A stretch of DNA of 64,000 bases from contig CAYTZH010000015.1 in assembly GCA_964442285.1 (NCBI GenBank), forward strand, positions 29,146 to 93,145, in the 5' to 3' direction. The translations under genes were made by a program, and so were the position numbers. Positions 42,285-54,326 of this stretch are shown one piece after another. The notes under the pieces are model-generated. The model searched no databases. It was not told the DNA's origin and saw nothing but the letters and a program-made list of their open reading frames with translations. The number at the start of each line of letters is the position of its first letter. Within the stretch, counting starts at the first letter, position 1. The stretch comes from CAYTZH01 sp964442285. GTDB taxonomy: Bacteria; Myxococcota_A; UBA9160; JAFDET01.

Positions 42285-42288
<4 letters not shown>
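40240..42288 (-). CDS. ispG: (E)-4-hydroxy-3-methylbut-2-enyl-diphosphate synthase, long form
   Basis: 682 residues; the common bacterial form is about 360-420. Like the plant and chlamydial type, it has an extra middle domain between the TIM barrel and the Fe-S domain. The barrel opens NPLRVQSMTTTDTLDTQATA; ADIHFAPAAALIAAEHVEKV and [20 protein letters not shown] are conserved; the [4Fe-4S] ligands are in FISCPSCGRT, VKIAIMGCIVNGPGEM and a Glu nearby. A 21-bp repeat adds ATPARGA twice at the domain linker. The GTG overlaps the alaS stop (GTGA). Penultimate MEP pathway step, needing reduced flavodoxin or ferredoxin. Confidence 0.95.
41327..41368 (-). repeat. 21-bp in-frame tandem repeat inside ispG
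   Basis: GCCCCGCGGGCGGGCGTGGC(C) at 41327-41347 and 41348-41368, with a partial third copy. It encodes ATPARGA units in the linker before the middle domain. Confidence 0.85.
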
Positions 42289-44942
<2,654 letters not shown>

Positions 44943-44981
44943 GGGGTCTCCCGTCGCCCCGCGGGCGAAGCGGGAGGATAG

Positions 44982-46187
44982 CTAGAAGCGCTCGATCTTG
45001 AAGTCGCCCTCGCCCTCGGCCTCGCCGGACGGGGCGGCCTCCGCCTTGGCCTCCTCGGGCGGCGCGCCCTCCTCGTCGCCCTCGAAGTCGTCCCAGGTGC
45101 CGTCGGAGGTGGAGGCGATGCCCCGGAAGCGCAGGGCGAAGTCGTCCGGGTTGGAGACGTGCTTGAGGGCCTCGTCGTAGGTCACGAGCTCCTGCTTCAC
45201 CAGGTGCATCAGGGACTGGTCGAAGGTCTGCATGCCGTAGGTGGTGAAGCCCTTGGCGATGGCGTCGTGCAGCTCCTTGGTGCGGTCCTTGTCGCCAATG
45301 CATTCCCGGACGCGGGCGGTCGAGACGAGCACCTCCAGGGCGGGCACCCGGCCCTTGCCATCGGCCCGGGGCACGAGGCGCTGGGAGATCACCGCCTTGA
45401 GGATCGAGGCCAGCTGCAGGCGGACCTGCTTCTGCTGGTACGGCGGGAATACGGAGATGATGCGGTTGATGGTCTCCGTGGCGTCCAGGGTGTGCAGCGT
45501 GCTCATCACCAGGTGGCCGGTCTCGGCGGCGGTGATGGCCGTCTCGATGGTCTCGAAGTCGCGCATCTCGCCGACGAGGATGACGTCGGGGTCCTGGCGC
45601 AGGGCGGCGCGGAGCGCGTCCGCGAAGGTCTGGGTGTCGACGCCGATCTCACGCTGGTTGACGATGGAGCGGCGGTCGCGGATCAGGAACTCGATCGGGT
45701 CCTCGATCGTGATGATGTGGCAGGTCCGGTTCGAGTTGATGTGATCGATCATCGCCGCCAGCGAGGTGGACTTACCGGAGCCCGTGGTCCCGGTGACGAG
45801 CACCAGGCCCCGCTGCTCCATGGCGATCGACTCCACCACCTTGGGCAGGTGGAGCTGCTCGATGGTCCGCACGCTGAAGGGGATCACCCGGAAGACGATG
45901 CCGACCGTGCCGCGCTGCTGGAAGACGTTGACGCGGAAGCGGCCCAGGCCCGGAATGCCGTAGGCCAGGTCGGCCTCCCGGGCGGTCTCGAAGCGCTGCT
46001 TCTGGACGGGATTCATGATCCCGAACGCCATGTTCTGGATCTCGTCCGGCAGCAGTCGCTCGGCGTTCTTGAGCGGGACCAGGGCGCCGTCGACCCGGAA
46101 GATGGGCGGCAGCCCCGACTTCAGATGGATGTCGGAGGCACCCGTCTTCAGGGCGACCTTGAGGATCTCGTTCAGCTCGACGGCCAT
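44982..46187 (-). CDS. pilT: type IV pilus twitching motility ATPase
   Basis: 401 residues. The N-terminal PAS-like domain starts MAVELNEILKVALKTGASDI; the motor has Walker A LVTGTTGSGKSTSLAAMIDH, Asp box TIEDPIEFL, Walker B ALRQDPDVILVGEMRDFET, and the His box TGHLVMSTLHTLDA. PilT hexamers depolymerise pili and power retraction. The AIRNLIRE-like C-terminal motif of PilT is not obvious; instead there is an acidic tail (GDEEGAPPEEAKAEAA), so PilU-type function is possible. No pilin genes are in the window. Confidence 0.92.
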   Translation of the reverse strand: MAVELNEILKVALKTGASDIHLKSGLPPIFRVDGALVPLKNAERLLPDEIQNMAFGIMNPVQKQRFETAREADLAYGIPGLGRFRVNVFQQRGTVGIVFRVIPFSVRTIEQLHLPKVVESIAMEQRGLVLVTGTTGSGKSTSLAAMIDHINSNRTCHIITIEDPIEFLIRDRRSIVNQREIGVDTQTFADALRAALRQDPDVILVGEMRDFETIETAITAAETGHLVMSTLHTLDATETINRIISVFPPYQQKQVRLQLASILKAVISQRLVPRADGKGRVPALEVLVSTARVRECIGDKDRTKELHDAIAKGFTTYGMQTFDQSLMHLVKQELVTYDEALKHVSNPDDFALRFRGIASTSDGTWDDFEGDEEGAPPEEAKAEAAPSGEAEGEGDFKIERF

Positions 46188-46281
46188 TGCCCCCACTCCC
46201 CGACAACACCTGGGTTTCTCCGGCCGTTTCGACCCGTTGGCGCCGCTTCTTGAGCGCTCCCCCGGGGCGATCCCCCCTGGG

Positions 46282-46443
46282 GGCCTGGCCTGGGCCTTCC
46301 TGCGGCTGGGCGCTTCGGGGCCGTCGCTCTTCGTGGCGGGCGTCTTCGCGCTCCAGCCCCTGCACGTGGAGTTGGTGGCGTGGGTGTGCGAGCGCAAGGA
46401 TGTCCTGAGCGGCGAGCTCTGGATGGCGCCACTCTGTGCGGGG
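46282..46443 (+). pseudogene. remnant of a TPR/GT-C membrane glycosyltransferase
   Basis: This plus-strand frame reads FLRLGASGPSLFVAGVFALQ, then PLHVELVAWVCERKDVLSGE and LWMAPLCAGPA. It closely matches the hallmark ALHPLHVESVAWVAERKDVLS segment of a large family of TPR-containing membrane glycosyltransferases (TMTC-like). Nothing recognisable of the protein is left on either side, and there is no start or stop in register, so it is a decayed fragment. It lies in the 404-bp gap between recA and pilT (46188-46591), the largest geneless stretch here. Confidence 0.65.
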
Positions 46444-46455
46444 CCGGCTCTGGCA

Positions 46456-46477
46456 CCTGGGGACGCTCGTCCCCAGG
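46456..46477. terminator. perfect 9-bp hairpin downstream of recA
   Basis: CCTGGGGAC-GCTC-GTCCCCAGG. It is symmetrical, so it would form in either strand. It lies about 115 bp after the recA stop on the minus strand. No T run; it may be a Rho-assisted end or a REP-like element. Confidence 0.4.
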
Positions 46478-46591
46478 ATCGGGCGGGAGCGCTCACCGCG
46501 CGGCAGGTCGGCTGCTGGCGGGCCCGCGAGCCGCCCTGCCGGCGCGCCCTGGCGCATCGCGCGCCGTCTACGCCGGGCCCGCGACCGGGGG

Positions 46592-47692
<1,101 letters not shown>

Positions 47693-47699
47693 GTGTTTC

Positions 47700-48296
47700 C
47701 TACCTCTCCTGGTTCCGTTGCGATGGATTGGGGGATGAGTCGGCTCCGCCCAGCGCCAGGCGCTCGAGCGGTGAGTAGCGGGAGCCACCGGGCCCCAGGT
47801 GGCTCTGGAAGAGCACCACCTCGCGGACGTCGGTCTCCGTCGGCGCGGCGGTCGAGAGATCGGCCACGCCGGGCAAGCGCCCGTCGCGAAGTCGACCCAG
47901 GGTGAGATGGGGCCGGAAGGCGCGGCGCTCCGCCGGGAACCCCGCCGCCACCACGCCCCGCTCCACCGCGCCGGCCAGCTCGACGACCGGCGTCTCGGGC
48001 GACAGGCTGAGGGCGATCGCACGCGGCCGGCGCGGCGAGGGGAAGGCGCGGACCGCGCCGAGCTGCATCGCGAACGGCGACAGGCCCGCGGTCTCGCGGC
48101 CCACGTGGTGGCCGACGACGGGGACCTGCTCCGGCTCGACGTCGCCGAGGAAGCGCAGGGTCACGTGCAGGCCCTCCGGCCGGACCCAGCGCACGCGGTC
48201 GGCGCCGTCGCTGCCGCGCAGGCGCTCCAGCAGCCCCGCGACCGCCGTGCGGGCCGCTGCGTCCAGGTCGATTGCGAGGAAGGCGCGGATCCCCAT
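47700..48296 (-). CDS. thpR: RNA 2',3'-cyclic phosphodiesterase (2H family)
   Basis: A 198-residue 2H phosphoesterase. The two HxT motifs are HVTLRFLGDV (about residue 44) and HLTLGRLRDG (about residue 130). It begins MGIRAFLAIDLDAAART, typical of LigT/ThpR. It hydrolyses RNA 2',3'-cyclic phosphates and in vitro joins tRNA halves; biological role unclear. Between cinA (4 bp) and recA (7 bp). Confidence 0.93.
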   Translation of the reverse strand: MGIRAFLAIDLDAAARTAVAGLLERLRGSDGADRVRWVRPEGLHVTLRFLGDVEPEQVPVVGHHVGRETAGLSPFAMQLGAVRAFPSPRRPRAIALSLSPETPVVELAGAVERGVVAAGFPAERRAFRPHLTLGRLRDGRLPGVADLSTAAPTETDVREVVLFQSHLGPGGSRYSPLERLALGGADSSPNPSQRNQER

Positions 48297-48300
48297 CGCA

Positions 48301-49572
48301 TCAGCGTCTCCGCACGTAGCGGGGGACCACCGGGTCGGCGCCGAGGAGGAAGCGTCGGACGCGGTCGAGGGCCGCCTGGGTGGTGACCATGCGGTGGCGC
48401 TCGCGGTCGAAGGGGAAGAAGAGCTCCGTGGCCTCGCTGCCGTCCGGATGGGCGAAGCCGACGTAGACCAGGCCGACCGGCTTCTCGGCGCTGCCGCCGC
48501 CGGGGCCGGCGATGCCCGTGGTGGAGAGGGCGAAGTCGGCTCCGAAGCGCTCCCGGGCGCCCTCGGCCATGGCCCGCGCCACCGGCTCGGAGACGGCGCC
48601 GTGCTCGCCGAGGAGGGCCTCGGGGACGTCGAGGAGCGCCTGCTTGGCCTCGTCGGCGTAGGCCACCACGCCGCCCCGGAAGACGTCCGAGGCGCCGGGC
48701 ATCGACGTGAGCCGGCCGGCCAGCAGGCCGCCCGTGCACGACTCGGCGACCGCGACGGTGTGGCCGCGGCCGGCCAGCATGGCCTGGACCACGTCCGGCA
48801 GGGTCTGCGCGCCCTCGCCGTAGACGAGCACGCCGAGCCGGTCGCGGATCGCCGCGCAGGCCTCCGCCAGCCGGCCCTCGGCCTCCTCGGCCGTGGCGCC
48901 CCGGGCGACGGGGCGCACGTAGTTGTCGGGGAAGGCGGTGCGGAAGCCCAGGGTCACCGCGCCGTCGCGACCGATCCCGGCCAGCTCCTCATCGAGGTTC
49001 GACTCGCCCAGGCCGAAGGTGCGCAGCAGGGCGGCGCGCATCACCCGGCCGTCGCCGCGGAGGCCGTCGAGACGGGGCAGCACCTGCTCGTCCATCATCC
49101 GGTACAGCTCGCGGGGTACGCCCGGCATGCAGAAGAAGACGGCGTCGCCCACGTCGAGCAGACAGCCGGGCGCGGTGCCGATGGGGTTGGGCAGGACCTC
49201 CGCGCCCTCGGGAAACTCCGCCTGCTTGGCGTTGTTGGCCGCCATCTCCCGGCCGAAGCCGGCGAAGAAGGCGCGGATGGCCTCGAGGCTCGGCTCGTGC
49301 ACCACGAGCTTGCGGCCGAAGGTCTCCGCCAGCACCGGGATCGTGAGGTCGTCCCGCGTGGGGCCGAGGCCGCCGGAGACGAGCACGACGTCGGCGCGGG
49401 CGGCGGCGCGGCGGAAGGCGTCGCGCATGTCGGCGGGGTCGTCGAGGACCGAGGCGTGCCAGCGCACGTCGGCGTCGACGGTGAGCATCCGGTCCGAAAG
49501 GAAGGACTTGTTCGAATCGACGATCTCGCCGCGGAGCAGCTCGTCGCCGATGGTCAGCACCTCGGCCTTCAA
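48301..49572 (-). CDS. cinA: CinA family protein (NMN deamidase / competence-damage inducible)
   Basis: 423 residues. The N-terminal MoaB/MogA-like domain (MKAEVLTIGDELLRGEIVDSN, SGGLGPTRDDLTIPVLAETF) is linked to ADP-ribose pyrophosphatase activity in characterised members. The C-terminal domain (VAVAESCTGGLLAGRLTSMP, STTGIAGPGGGSAEKPVGLV) is the nicotinamide mononucleotide deamidase. TTG start overlaps the pgpA stop (TTGA). Linked to recA as in many bacteria. Confidence 0.94.
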   Translation of the reverse strand: MKAEVLTIGDELLRGEIVDSNKSFLSDRMLTVDADVRWHASVLDDPADMRDAFRRAAARADVVLVSGGLGPTRDDLTIPVLAETFGRKLVVHEPSLEAIRAFFAGFGREMAANNAKQAEFPEGAEVLPNPIGTAPGCLLDVGDAVFFCMPGVPRELYRMMDEQVLPRLDGLRGDGRVMRAALLRTFGLGESNLDEELAGIGRDGAVTLGFRTAFPDNYVRPVARGATAEEAEGRLAEACAAIRDRLGVLVYGEGAQTLPDVVQAMLAGRGHTVAVAESCTGGLLAGRLTSMPGASDVFRGGVVAYADEAKQALLDVPEALLGEHGAVSEPVARAMAEGARERFGADFALSTTGIAGPGGGSAEKPVGLVYVGFAHPDGSEATELFFPFDRERHRMVTTQAALDRVRRFLLGADPVVPRYVRRR

Positions 49573-50126
49573 GAAATCCCTCCGATCCGCGCCACCAGGA
49601 CCCCCGCACCCATCAGCACGGCGCCGAGCAGTCCGGCGACCACGTCGTCCAGCACGACCCCCGCTCCGCCCGGGAAGCTCCGCTCCGCCCAGCGTGCGGG
49701 CCCCGGCTTCCAGATATCCAACAGCCGGAATACGACGAATCCGGTCACGACCCAGGCGAGCCAGCTGACCGGATCCAGGTCGCGACCCCGCAGCGCCAGC
49801 AGCGGGGCCAGGGTCACGAGCTGCCCGGCGACCTCGTCGATCACGATCCGGCCGTCGTCCTTCTTGCCGAAGACCCGCTCGGCCCGGTCCGCGGCCCAGA
49901 CGCCGACCGTGAGCACGGCCACGGTGAGCACCGTGTAGAGCCCCGGTGGGAGCGCCGCCAGGAGCGCGAAGAGGGGCAGGGCCGCCGCGGAGCCCCAGGT
50001 TCCGGGCGCGATCGGTCCGTGGCCCGCTCCGAAGGCGGTGGCGATGGCCACCGCAAGGGGGTCGCCTCGGCCCGGTGCGGTGGACGCGGGCGGAGCTTCT
50101 TCAGGGTTTTCGGGCAGATCGACCAC
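49569..50126 (-). CDS. pgpA: phosphatidylglycerophosphatase A
   Basis: A 185-residue inner-membrane phosphatase that makes phosphatidylglycerol from its phosphate. Conserved GHGPIAPGTWGSAAALPLFA, GRIVIDEVAGQLVTLAPLLA and DIWKPGPARWAERSFPGGAG with VVLDDVVAGL are all seen. The start is set at GTG 50126, giving a 20-residue acidic leader; a promoter (TTGACT, 18 nt, TACTCT) lies 73 nt upstream. First gene of the pgpA-cinA-thpR-recA unit. Confidence 0.9.
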   Translation of the reverse strand: MVDLPENPEEAPPASTAPGRGDPLAVAIATAFGAGHGPIAPGTWGSAAALPLFALLAALPPGLYTVLTVAVLTVGVWAADRAERVFGKKDDGRIVIDEVAGQLVTLAPLLALRGRDLDPVSWLAWVVTGFVVFRLLDIWKPGPARWAERSFPGGAGVVLDDVVAGLLGAVLMGAGVLVARIGGIS

Positions 50127-50198
50127 CTGGTCCGCCTCGGGACCGCGGAGGAGGGAAGCACGCGCCGACCCGGGGGGAGAGGGCCACGCGATGAATCC

Positions 50199-50228
50199 AG
50201 AGTAGCCTCCGCGGCTTTCGCAAGTCAA
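50199..50228 (-). promoter_or_regulatory. promoter of the pgpA-cinA-thpR-recA operon
   Basis: Minus-strand TTGACT (50228-50223), 18-nt spacer, TACTCT (50204-50199). The 243-bp region up to the divergent HEAT gene holds no other recognisable feature. Confidence 0.45.
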
Positions 50229-50369
50229 TCGGAACCAGGGCGAAAACGTAGCAAAAACTGGTGTCGAAGTGCTCGGTTTCCGGCGGGTTCCGGGTGGATC
50301 AAGCACCCGGGCCTTCCGGTCGATGAGATTCCGGTGAGGGGCGGGGCGACCGCCGCGGGAGTCTCGCGC

Positions 50370-52302
50370 ATGACAGAGTCCCAGAGCGAGAACGGGCGCT
50401 CCGCCGGCCGCGACGGGCGCTCCGCCGGCCGCGACGGGCGCTCCGCCGGCCGCGACGGGCGCTCCGCCGCGGACGTGAGCACCCTGCTCATCGAGCTGGG
50501 CCGCGTGCTCAAGGCGTGCCGCTTCTATCCCGGCGAGCACCCTGCACGCAAGGAGGCGGTCGACCGCGGCTACCGCGCCTGGCGGGCGGACCTGGAGCGG
50601 GGCGGCCCGCTCGAGCTCGAGATCCGCCAGAGCGCCTTCCGCGTGGCGGGCTCCCGCGAGCCCGTCGGGCGGGGTGCCCTGGACGACCTGGCGCGCGAGT
50701 TCGTCTACCGCGGCGTGAGCCGAACCGCCTTCACACCGGAGCTCTCGCTCGAGGCCTTCTGTGCCCTCGCGGAGCTGCTGGCCCTCGACCCCGACCAGGT
50801 CGCCGAGGAGGGGGGCGTGGAGCAGGCCCTCCTCGCCCGCGAGACCCGGGGCCTCTCCCTGAACGCGGCCGACTACGCCGGCCACCTGGAGCGCGCGCAG
50901 CCGGCGCCGGCCGCGGGGACCGCGCCTGCAGCCGCGGGGGCCGCGCCTGCAGCCGNNNNNNNNNNNNNNNNNNNNNNNNNNNNNNNNNNNNNNNNNNNNN
51001 NNNNNNNNNNNNNNNNNNNNNNNNNNNNNNNNNNNNNNNNNNNNNNNNNNNNNNNCCGCGCCTGCAGCCGCGGGGGCCGCGCCTGCAGCCGTGGGGGCCG
51101 GGCCCGCGTCCGCGCAGACGACACACGAAGAGGTCGACGCGTCGCCGGAGGACACGGACCTGCCCGCTCCCCTCGTGACCGGATCCGATCCCCTCTCGGC
51201 CCTGGGCGGCCTGCTCGGGCCCCGCTCCGAGATGGAGGACGGCGAGCTCACCCCGGAGACCGAGACGGATCTCACCGGCGAGTTCATCGCGCTGCTGCGT
51301 CAGCTCGACGAGTGCCGCAGCGACGAGGCCTACGAAGGACTGATCCGGGAGGTGATCGACGGGGCGCGCTCGCTCTCGGACCAGCAGATGGCCGATGACG
51401 CCTACCGCGCGGTGCTGGTCCTCTCCTCCCACGGCTGCGAGGCGGTCCGCAGCGATCGGCAGCGCACCCTGGCCGAGGAGGCCCTGTTCCAGCTCGCGGT
51501 GGGCGCCCGCCTCGACGACATCGTCTCGCGCGCCTGTCGCACGGGTCCCCAGGCCAGCGTGCGGGCCACCCAGATCCTGCTGCAGCTCGGCGCCCACGCG
51601 GTGCCGCGCCTGTTCGAGATGCTGGGCTCCGAGCGCGACCCGGATCGGCGCGGTCAGATGACCGCCATCCTGATCGCCATGGGCGCCAAGGCCACGCCCG
51701 CCGTCATCGAGGCCCTCCGCTCCGAAGACGAGGAGCGCCAGCGCCTGGTGGCCCGGCTCGCCGGCGAGATCCAGAACCCCGACGCGGTGCCGGCGCTCCG
51801 GGGACTGCTCAAGAACCCGTCCACGCCGGCGGACCTCCAGAAGGAGGTCGCCAAGGCCCTGCTGCGCATCGGGAGCCCGCGGGCCACCGAGGCCCTGGTC
51901 GACGCGGTGGACCATCCCGACCCCGACATCGCCTCGGTGGCCGCGTTCTGCCTGGGGGGCACCGGCCATCCGCGGGCCCTGGAGGCCCTGCTCGGCGCCT
52001 TGCGCCGCGCCCAGCGTCAGGACCAGCTGGAGCTCGCCCGCGAGGTGATCCGCGCCCTGGGCCGGCTGGGCCGCGAAGAGGCGGTGCCCGAGCTCGCGAC
52101 CATCCTCGCCAAGCGCGGTCTCTTCAGGCGGCGTCGGCTCCGCGAGCTCAAGCTCTCGGCCGCCGCGGCGCTCTCCCGGCTGCCGGGCGACGAGGCCCTG
52201 CGCATCCTCGAGGACGCCGCCCGCTCGGGCGACGCCCAGGTGCGTCGCTCGGCCCAGACGGCGCTCACCCGTCGCCGCAACGAGGCCCGGGCGCCGGCGT
52301 GA
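50370..52302 (+). CDS. HEAT-repeat protein with an N-terminal domain shared with the HD-GYP neighbour (gap inside)
   Basis: Starts MTESQSENGRSAGRD with a 21-bp repeat, then an N-terminal domain of about 130 residues (LGRVLKACRFYPGEHPARKE ... LSLNAADYAGHLE). A (GAAPAA)n linker contains the scaffold gap. After it the chain resumes with a GEFIALLRQLDECRSDEAYE helical region and HEAT repeats (AVPRLFEMLGSERDPDRRGQ, ATPAVIEALRSEDEERQRL, ATEALVDAVDHPDPDIASVA). The flanks share the same repeat peptide and stay in frame if the true gap is a multiple of three, so one gene is inferred. It overlaps the HD-GYP gene by 4 nt (GTGA). A protein-binding scaffold is likely. Confidence 0.75.
50394..50474 (+). 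repeat. 21-bp in-frame tandem repeat at the start of the HEAT gene
   Basis: GGGCGCTCCGCCGGCCGCGA(C) at 50394, 50415 and 50436 and a partial unit at 50457. Encodes GRSAGRD three times. Confidence 0.9.
50910..51108 (+). repeat. 21-bp in-frame tandem repeat flanking the second scaffold gap
   Basis: GCCGCGGGGGCCGCGCCTGC(A) units at 50910, 50931 and (cut) 50952 before the gap, and at 51067 and 51088 after it. Encodes a repeated Ala/Gly/Pro linker (AAGAAPA). Confidence 0.88.
50956..51055. other. assembly gap of 100 N
   Basis: Exactly 100 N inside the 21-bp repeat. Repeat register on both sides implies a real missing length of 6 + 21k, which keeps the reading frame. Confidence 0.95.
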
Positions 52303-53642
52303 GCGACGCGCGCACCGTCCTGGTCCAGGTGCTCCAGCAGCTCGGCAGCGCGCTGCGGAGCGCCGCCATGTATCCCGAGGGTCATCCTGCGATCCACACA
52401 CCCGTGCGTCATCTGGCGTCGTCGCTGGCGGACCTGCTCCAGGAGCGCGAGAAGCTCACGCTCGGACTCGTGGACGACGTCCTGGTCCTGGACGAGATGC
52501 CCTTCTACGACGCGGAGACCCGCTTCAAGGCGGTGGTCAACACGCTCCGGGAGGCCGGCCTCGAGTCGATCACCCTGAAGCCGGGCGTGGGGCTGCGGGA
52601 GCTCGAGACGCTCGTCGGACTCCTGGCCGAACGGCGCGAGGAGGGGAGCTCCTTCGCCGAGGCGTTCAAGGGGCGCGGCCTCGACCACGTCGGCTTCCGC
52701 GAGGCGCTGGACGACGACGCCGATCCCCGGGCGCGAGCCCGCACGACCTACCAGGACTCGCTGCGCATCGTCGTCGACGTGATGAGCGAGCTGCGCATGG
52801 GCCGGGTGCCGACGGGCGAGGGCGCGACTCTCGTGGTCGAGAGCATGCGCGACCTCATCCTGGACGACGAGAGCGCCCTGCTCGCGCTCACCCTGCTCAA
52901 GAGCTACGACCAGTACACGTTCACCCACAGCGTGAACGTGGCGATCTTCTCGTTGGCCTTCGCGAAGCACCGCGGGGCGTCGCCGGAGCTGCTGCGCAAG
53001 GTGGGCCTCGCCGGCCTGCTCCACGACGTGGGCAAGATGCGCACCGCGGAGGAGATCATCAAGAAGCCGGGTGCGCTCACGGAAGAGGAGATGCGCGTCA
53101 TGCAGCGGCATCCCGAGCTCGGCGTCGAGATCCTGCAGCAGATGCCCAACGTCGACGGCGAGACCGCCGAGATCGTCCTCCACCACCACGTCCGCTACGA
53201 CGGCAGCGGCTATCCGAAGCTGCCGCCCGGCCGGGAGCCCCACCCCGAGGGCGTGGTGGTCGCCGTCGCCGACTGCTACGACGCGCTCACCACCACCCGC
53301 CCGTACCAGAAGTCGCGACATCCGAGCGAGGCCGCCCGCATCATGCGCCGCCTGGCGGGCAAGGCCTACGCCCCCGAGGTGCTGGCGTCGTTCGCGGAGA
53401 TGATCGGCGCCTATCCCGTGGGCGAGCTGGTGCGTCTCTCGACCGGGGAGCTGGCGGTGGTGGCCTCGGTGAACCAGCTCGATGCCACGAGCCCGCGGGT
53501 CCGCCTGGTCACCGACGTCGCGGGCCGTCCGCTTCCGGAGCCGGTCGACTGCGACCTCGCCCAGGAGCCGGCGCGCCTGGTGGTGGCGGCCATCGACCCC
53601 CTCGCCAAGGGGATCGACGTGGCGCGCGTGCTCGGGATCTAG
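52299..53642 (+). CDS. HD-GYP domain protein (cyclic-di-GMP phosphodiesterase type)
   Basis: 447 residues. The N-terminal domain (residues 1-140) matches that of the upstream HEAT protein: LGSALRSAAMYPEGHPAIHT and a following KLTLGLVDDVLVLDEMPFYD beta unit. The HD-GYP domain has the HD pair in LAGLLHDVGKMRTAEEI, EEEMRVMQRHPELGVEILQ and the HHHVRYDGSGYPKLP motif, so metal binding and c-di-GMP hydrolysis are plausible. No receiver domain is present. GTG start overlaps the HEAT gene. The pair probably forms a complex through the shared domain; inferred. Confidence 0.88.
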   Translation: MSDARTVLVQVLQQLGSALRSAAMYPEGHPAIHTPVRHLASSLADLLQEREKLTLGLVDDVLVLDEMPFYDAETRFKAVVNTLREAGLESITLKPGVGLRELETLVGLLAERREEGSSFAEAFKGRGLDHVGFREALDDDADPRARARTTYQDSLRIVVDVMSELRMGRVPTGEGATLVVESMRDLILDDESALLALTLLKSYDQYTFTHSVNVAIFSLAFAKHRGASPELLRKVGLAGLLHDVGKMRTAEEIIKKPGALTEEEMRVMQRHPELGVEILQQMPNVDGETAEIVLHHHVRYDGSGYPKLPPGREPHPEGVVVAVADCYDALTTTRPYQKSRHPSEAARIMRRLAGKAYAPEVLASFAEMIGAYPVGELVRLSTGELAVVASVNQLDATSPRVRLVTDVAGRPLPEPVDCDLAQEPARLVVAAIDPLAKGIDVARVLGI

Positions 53643-53655
53643 CCGGGCGTCCCGG
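53643..53655. terminator. short hairpin between convergent genes
   Basis: CCGGG-CGT-CCCGG followed by ATTTC on the plus strand, directly after the HD-GYP stop. A 5-bp stem; may serve both convergent genes. Confidence 0.3.
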
Positions 53656-53658
53656 ATT

Positions 53659-54252
53659 TCAGTCCAGGCTGCCGAGGGCCTCGAGGGCCGCCGCCCGGAC
53701 GCCCGGCTTCTCGTGATCCAGGAAGCTCGCGATGGCGTCCTCGGCCGTCGGGTCGCCGCAGGCTCCGATGGCGCGCAGGGCCTCCCGGAGGATGTCCGGA
53801 TCCTCGCCGGTGAGCATGGCCGCCAGGATCGGGACCAGGCGGCGGTCGCGGAAGCGTCCCAGGGCCTCCACCGCGTGGCGGCGGACCACGGGGCTCGTGT
53901 CGTCGAGGGCGCCGACCAGGGGCTCGAGGGTGGTCGGGTCGCGCATCTCGCCCAGGGTGCGGACGGCGGCCGCCCGGATGTCCTCGAGCCCGTCCCGCAG
54001 GGCGTCCACCAGGGCTGGAAGGCCCCGGGGGTCGCCGAGGCTGCCGAGCCCGTAGATGGCGTTGAGGCGCTCCACGCCCTCTCCCTGGCGCATGCGCGCG
54101 ATCAGGTTCTCCACGTCGGCACAGCGCTCCATGCGGTCCAGGGCGCGGGCCGCGCTCTCGCGGACCCCGGCATCCGGGTCGCTCAGGGCCGCCCGGATGC
54201 GCCCGAGCCGCGCGCTGCGGGGATCGCCGGAGCCGGCGTCCGTCTCGCTCAT
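53659..54252 (-). CDS. HEAT-like (PBS lyase) repeat protein
   Basis: A 197-residue, all-helical protein of about five HEAT-like units, each ending in a hydrophobic pair of helices (RLGRIRAALSDPDAGVRESA, GLPALVDALRDGLEDIRAAA, TLEPLVGALDDTSPVVRRHA, VPILAAMLTGEDPDILREAL, AEDAIASFLDHEKPGVRAAA). GGAGG lies before the ATG. It is encoded next to the larger HEAT/HD-GYP pair but on the other strand. Such proteins act as scaffolds; no enzymatic motif is seen. Confidence 0.85.
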   Translation of the reverse strand: MSETDAGSGDPRSARLGRIRAALSDPDAGVRESAARALDRMERCADVENLIARMRQGEGVERLNAIYGLGSLGDPRGLPALVDALRDGLEDIRAAAVRTLGEMRDPTTLEPLVGALDDTSPVVRRHAVEALGRFRDRRLVPILAAMLTGEDPDILREALRAIGACGDPTAEDAIASFLDHEKPGVRAAALEALGSLD

Positions 54253-54310
54253 CGACCACCTCCACGGGCCCTCATCGGCCCGTTCGCTTTCGGCCTTGAT
54301 CGCCGTCCGG

Positions 54311-54316
54311 TAGCCT
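54311..54316 (+). promoter_or_regulatory. -10-like TAGCCT before ruvX
   Basis: 10 nt before the ruvX ATG at 54327. No convincing -35. Confidence 0.25.
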
Positions 54317-54326
54317 CCCTCCGGCG

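Noticed and set aside
50019..50369. Upstream extension of the HEAT protein
   Set aside because: Overlaps the pgpA gene and promoter. The reading before MTESQSE has no domain and the ATG at 50370 starts the repeat unit.
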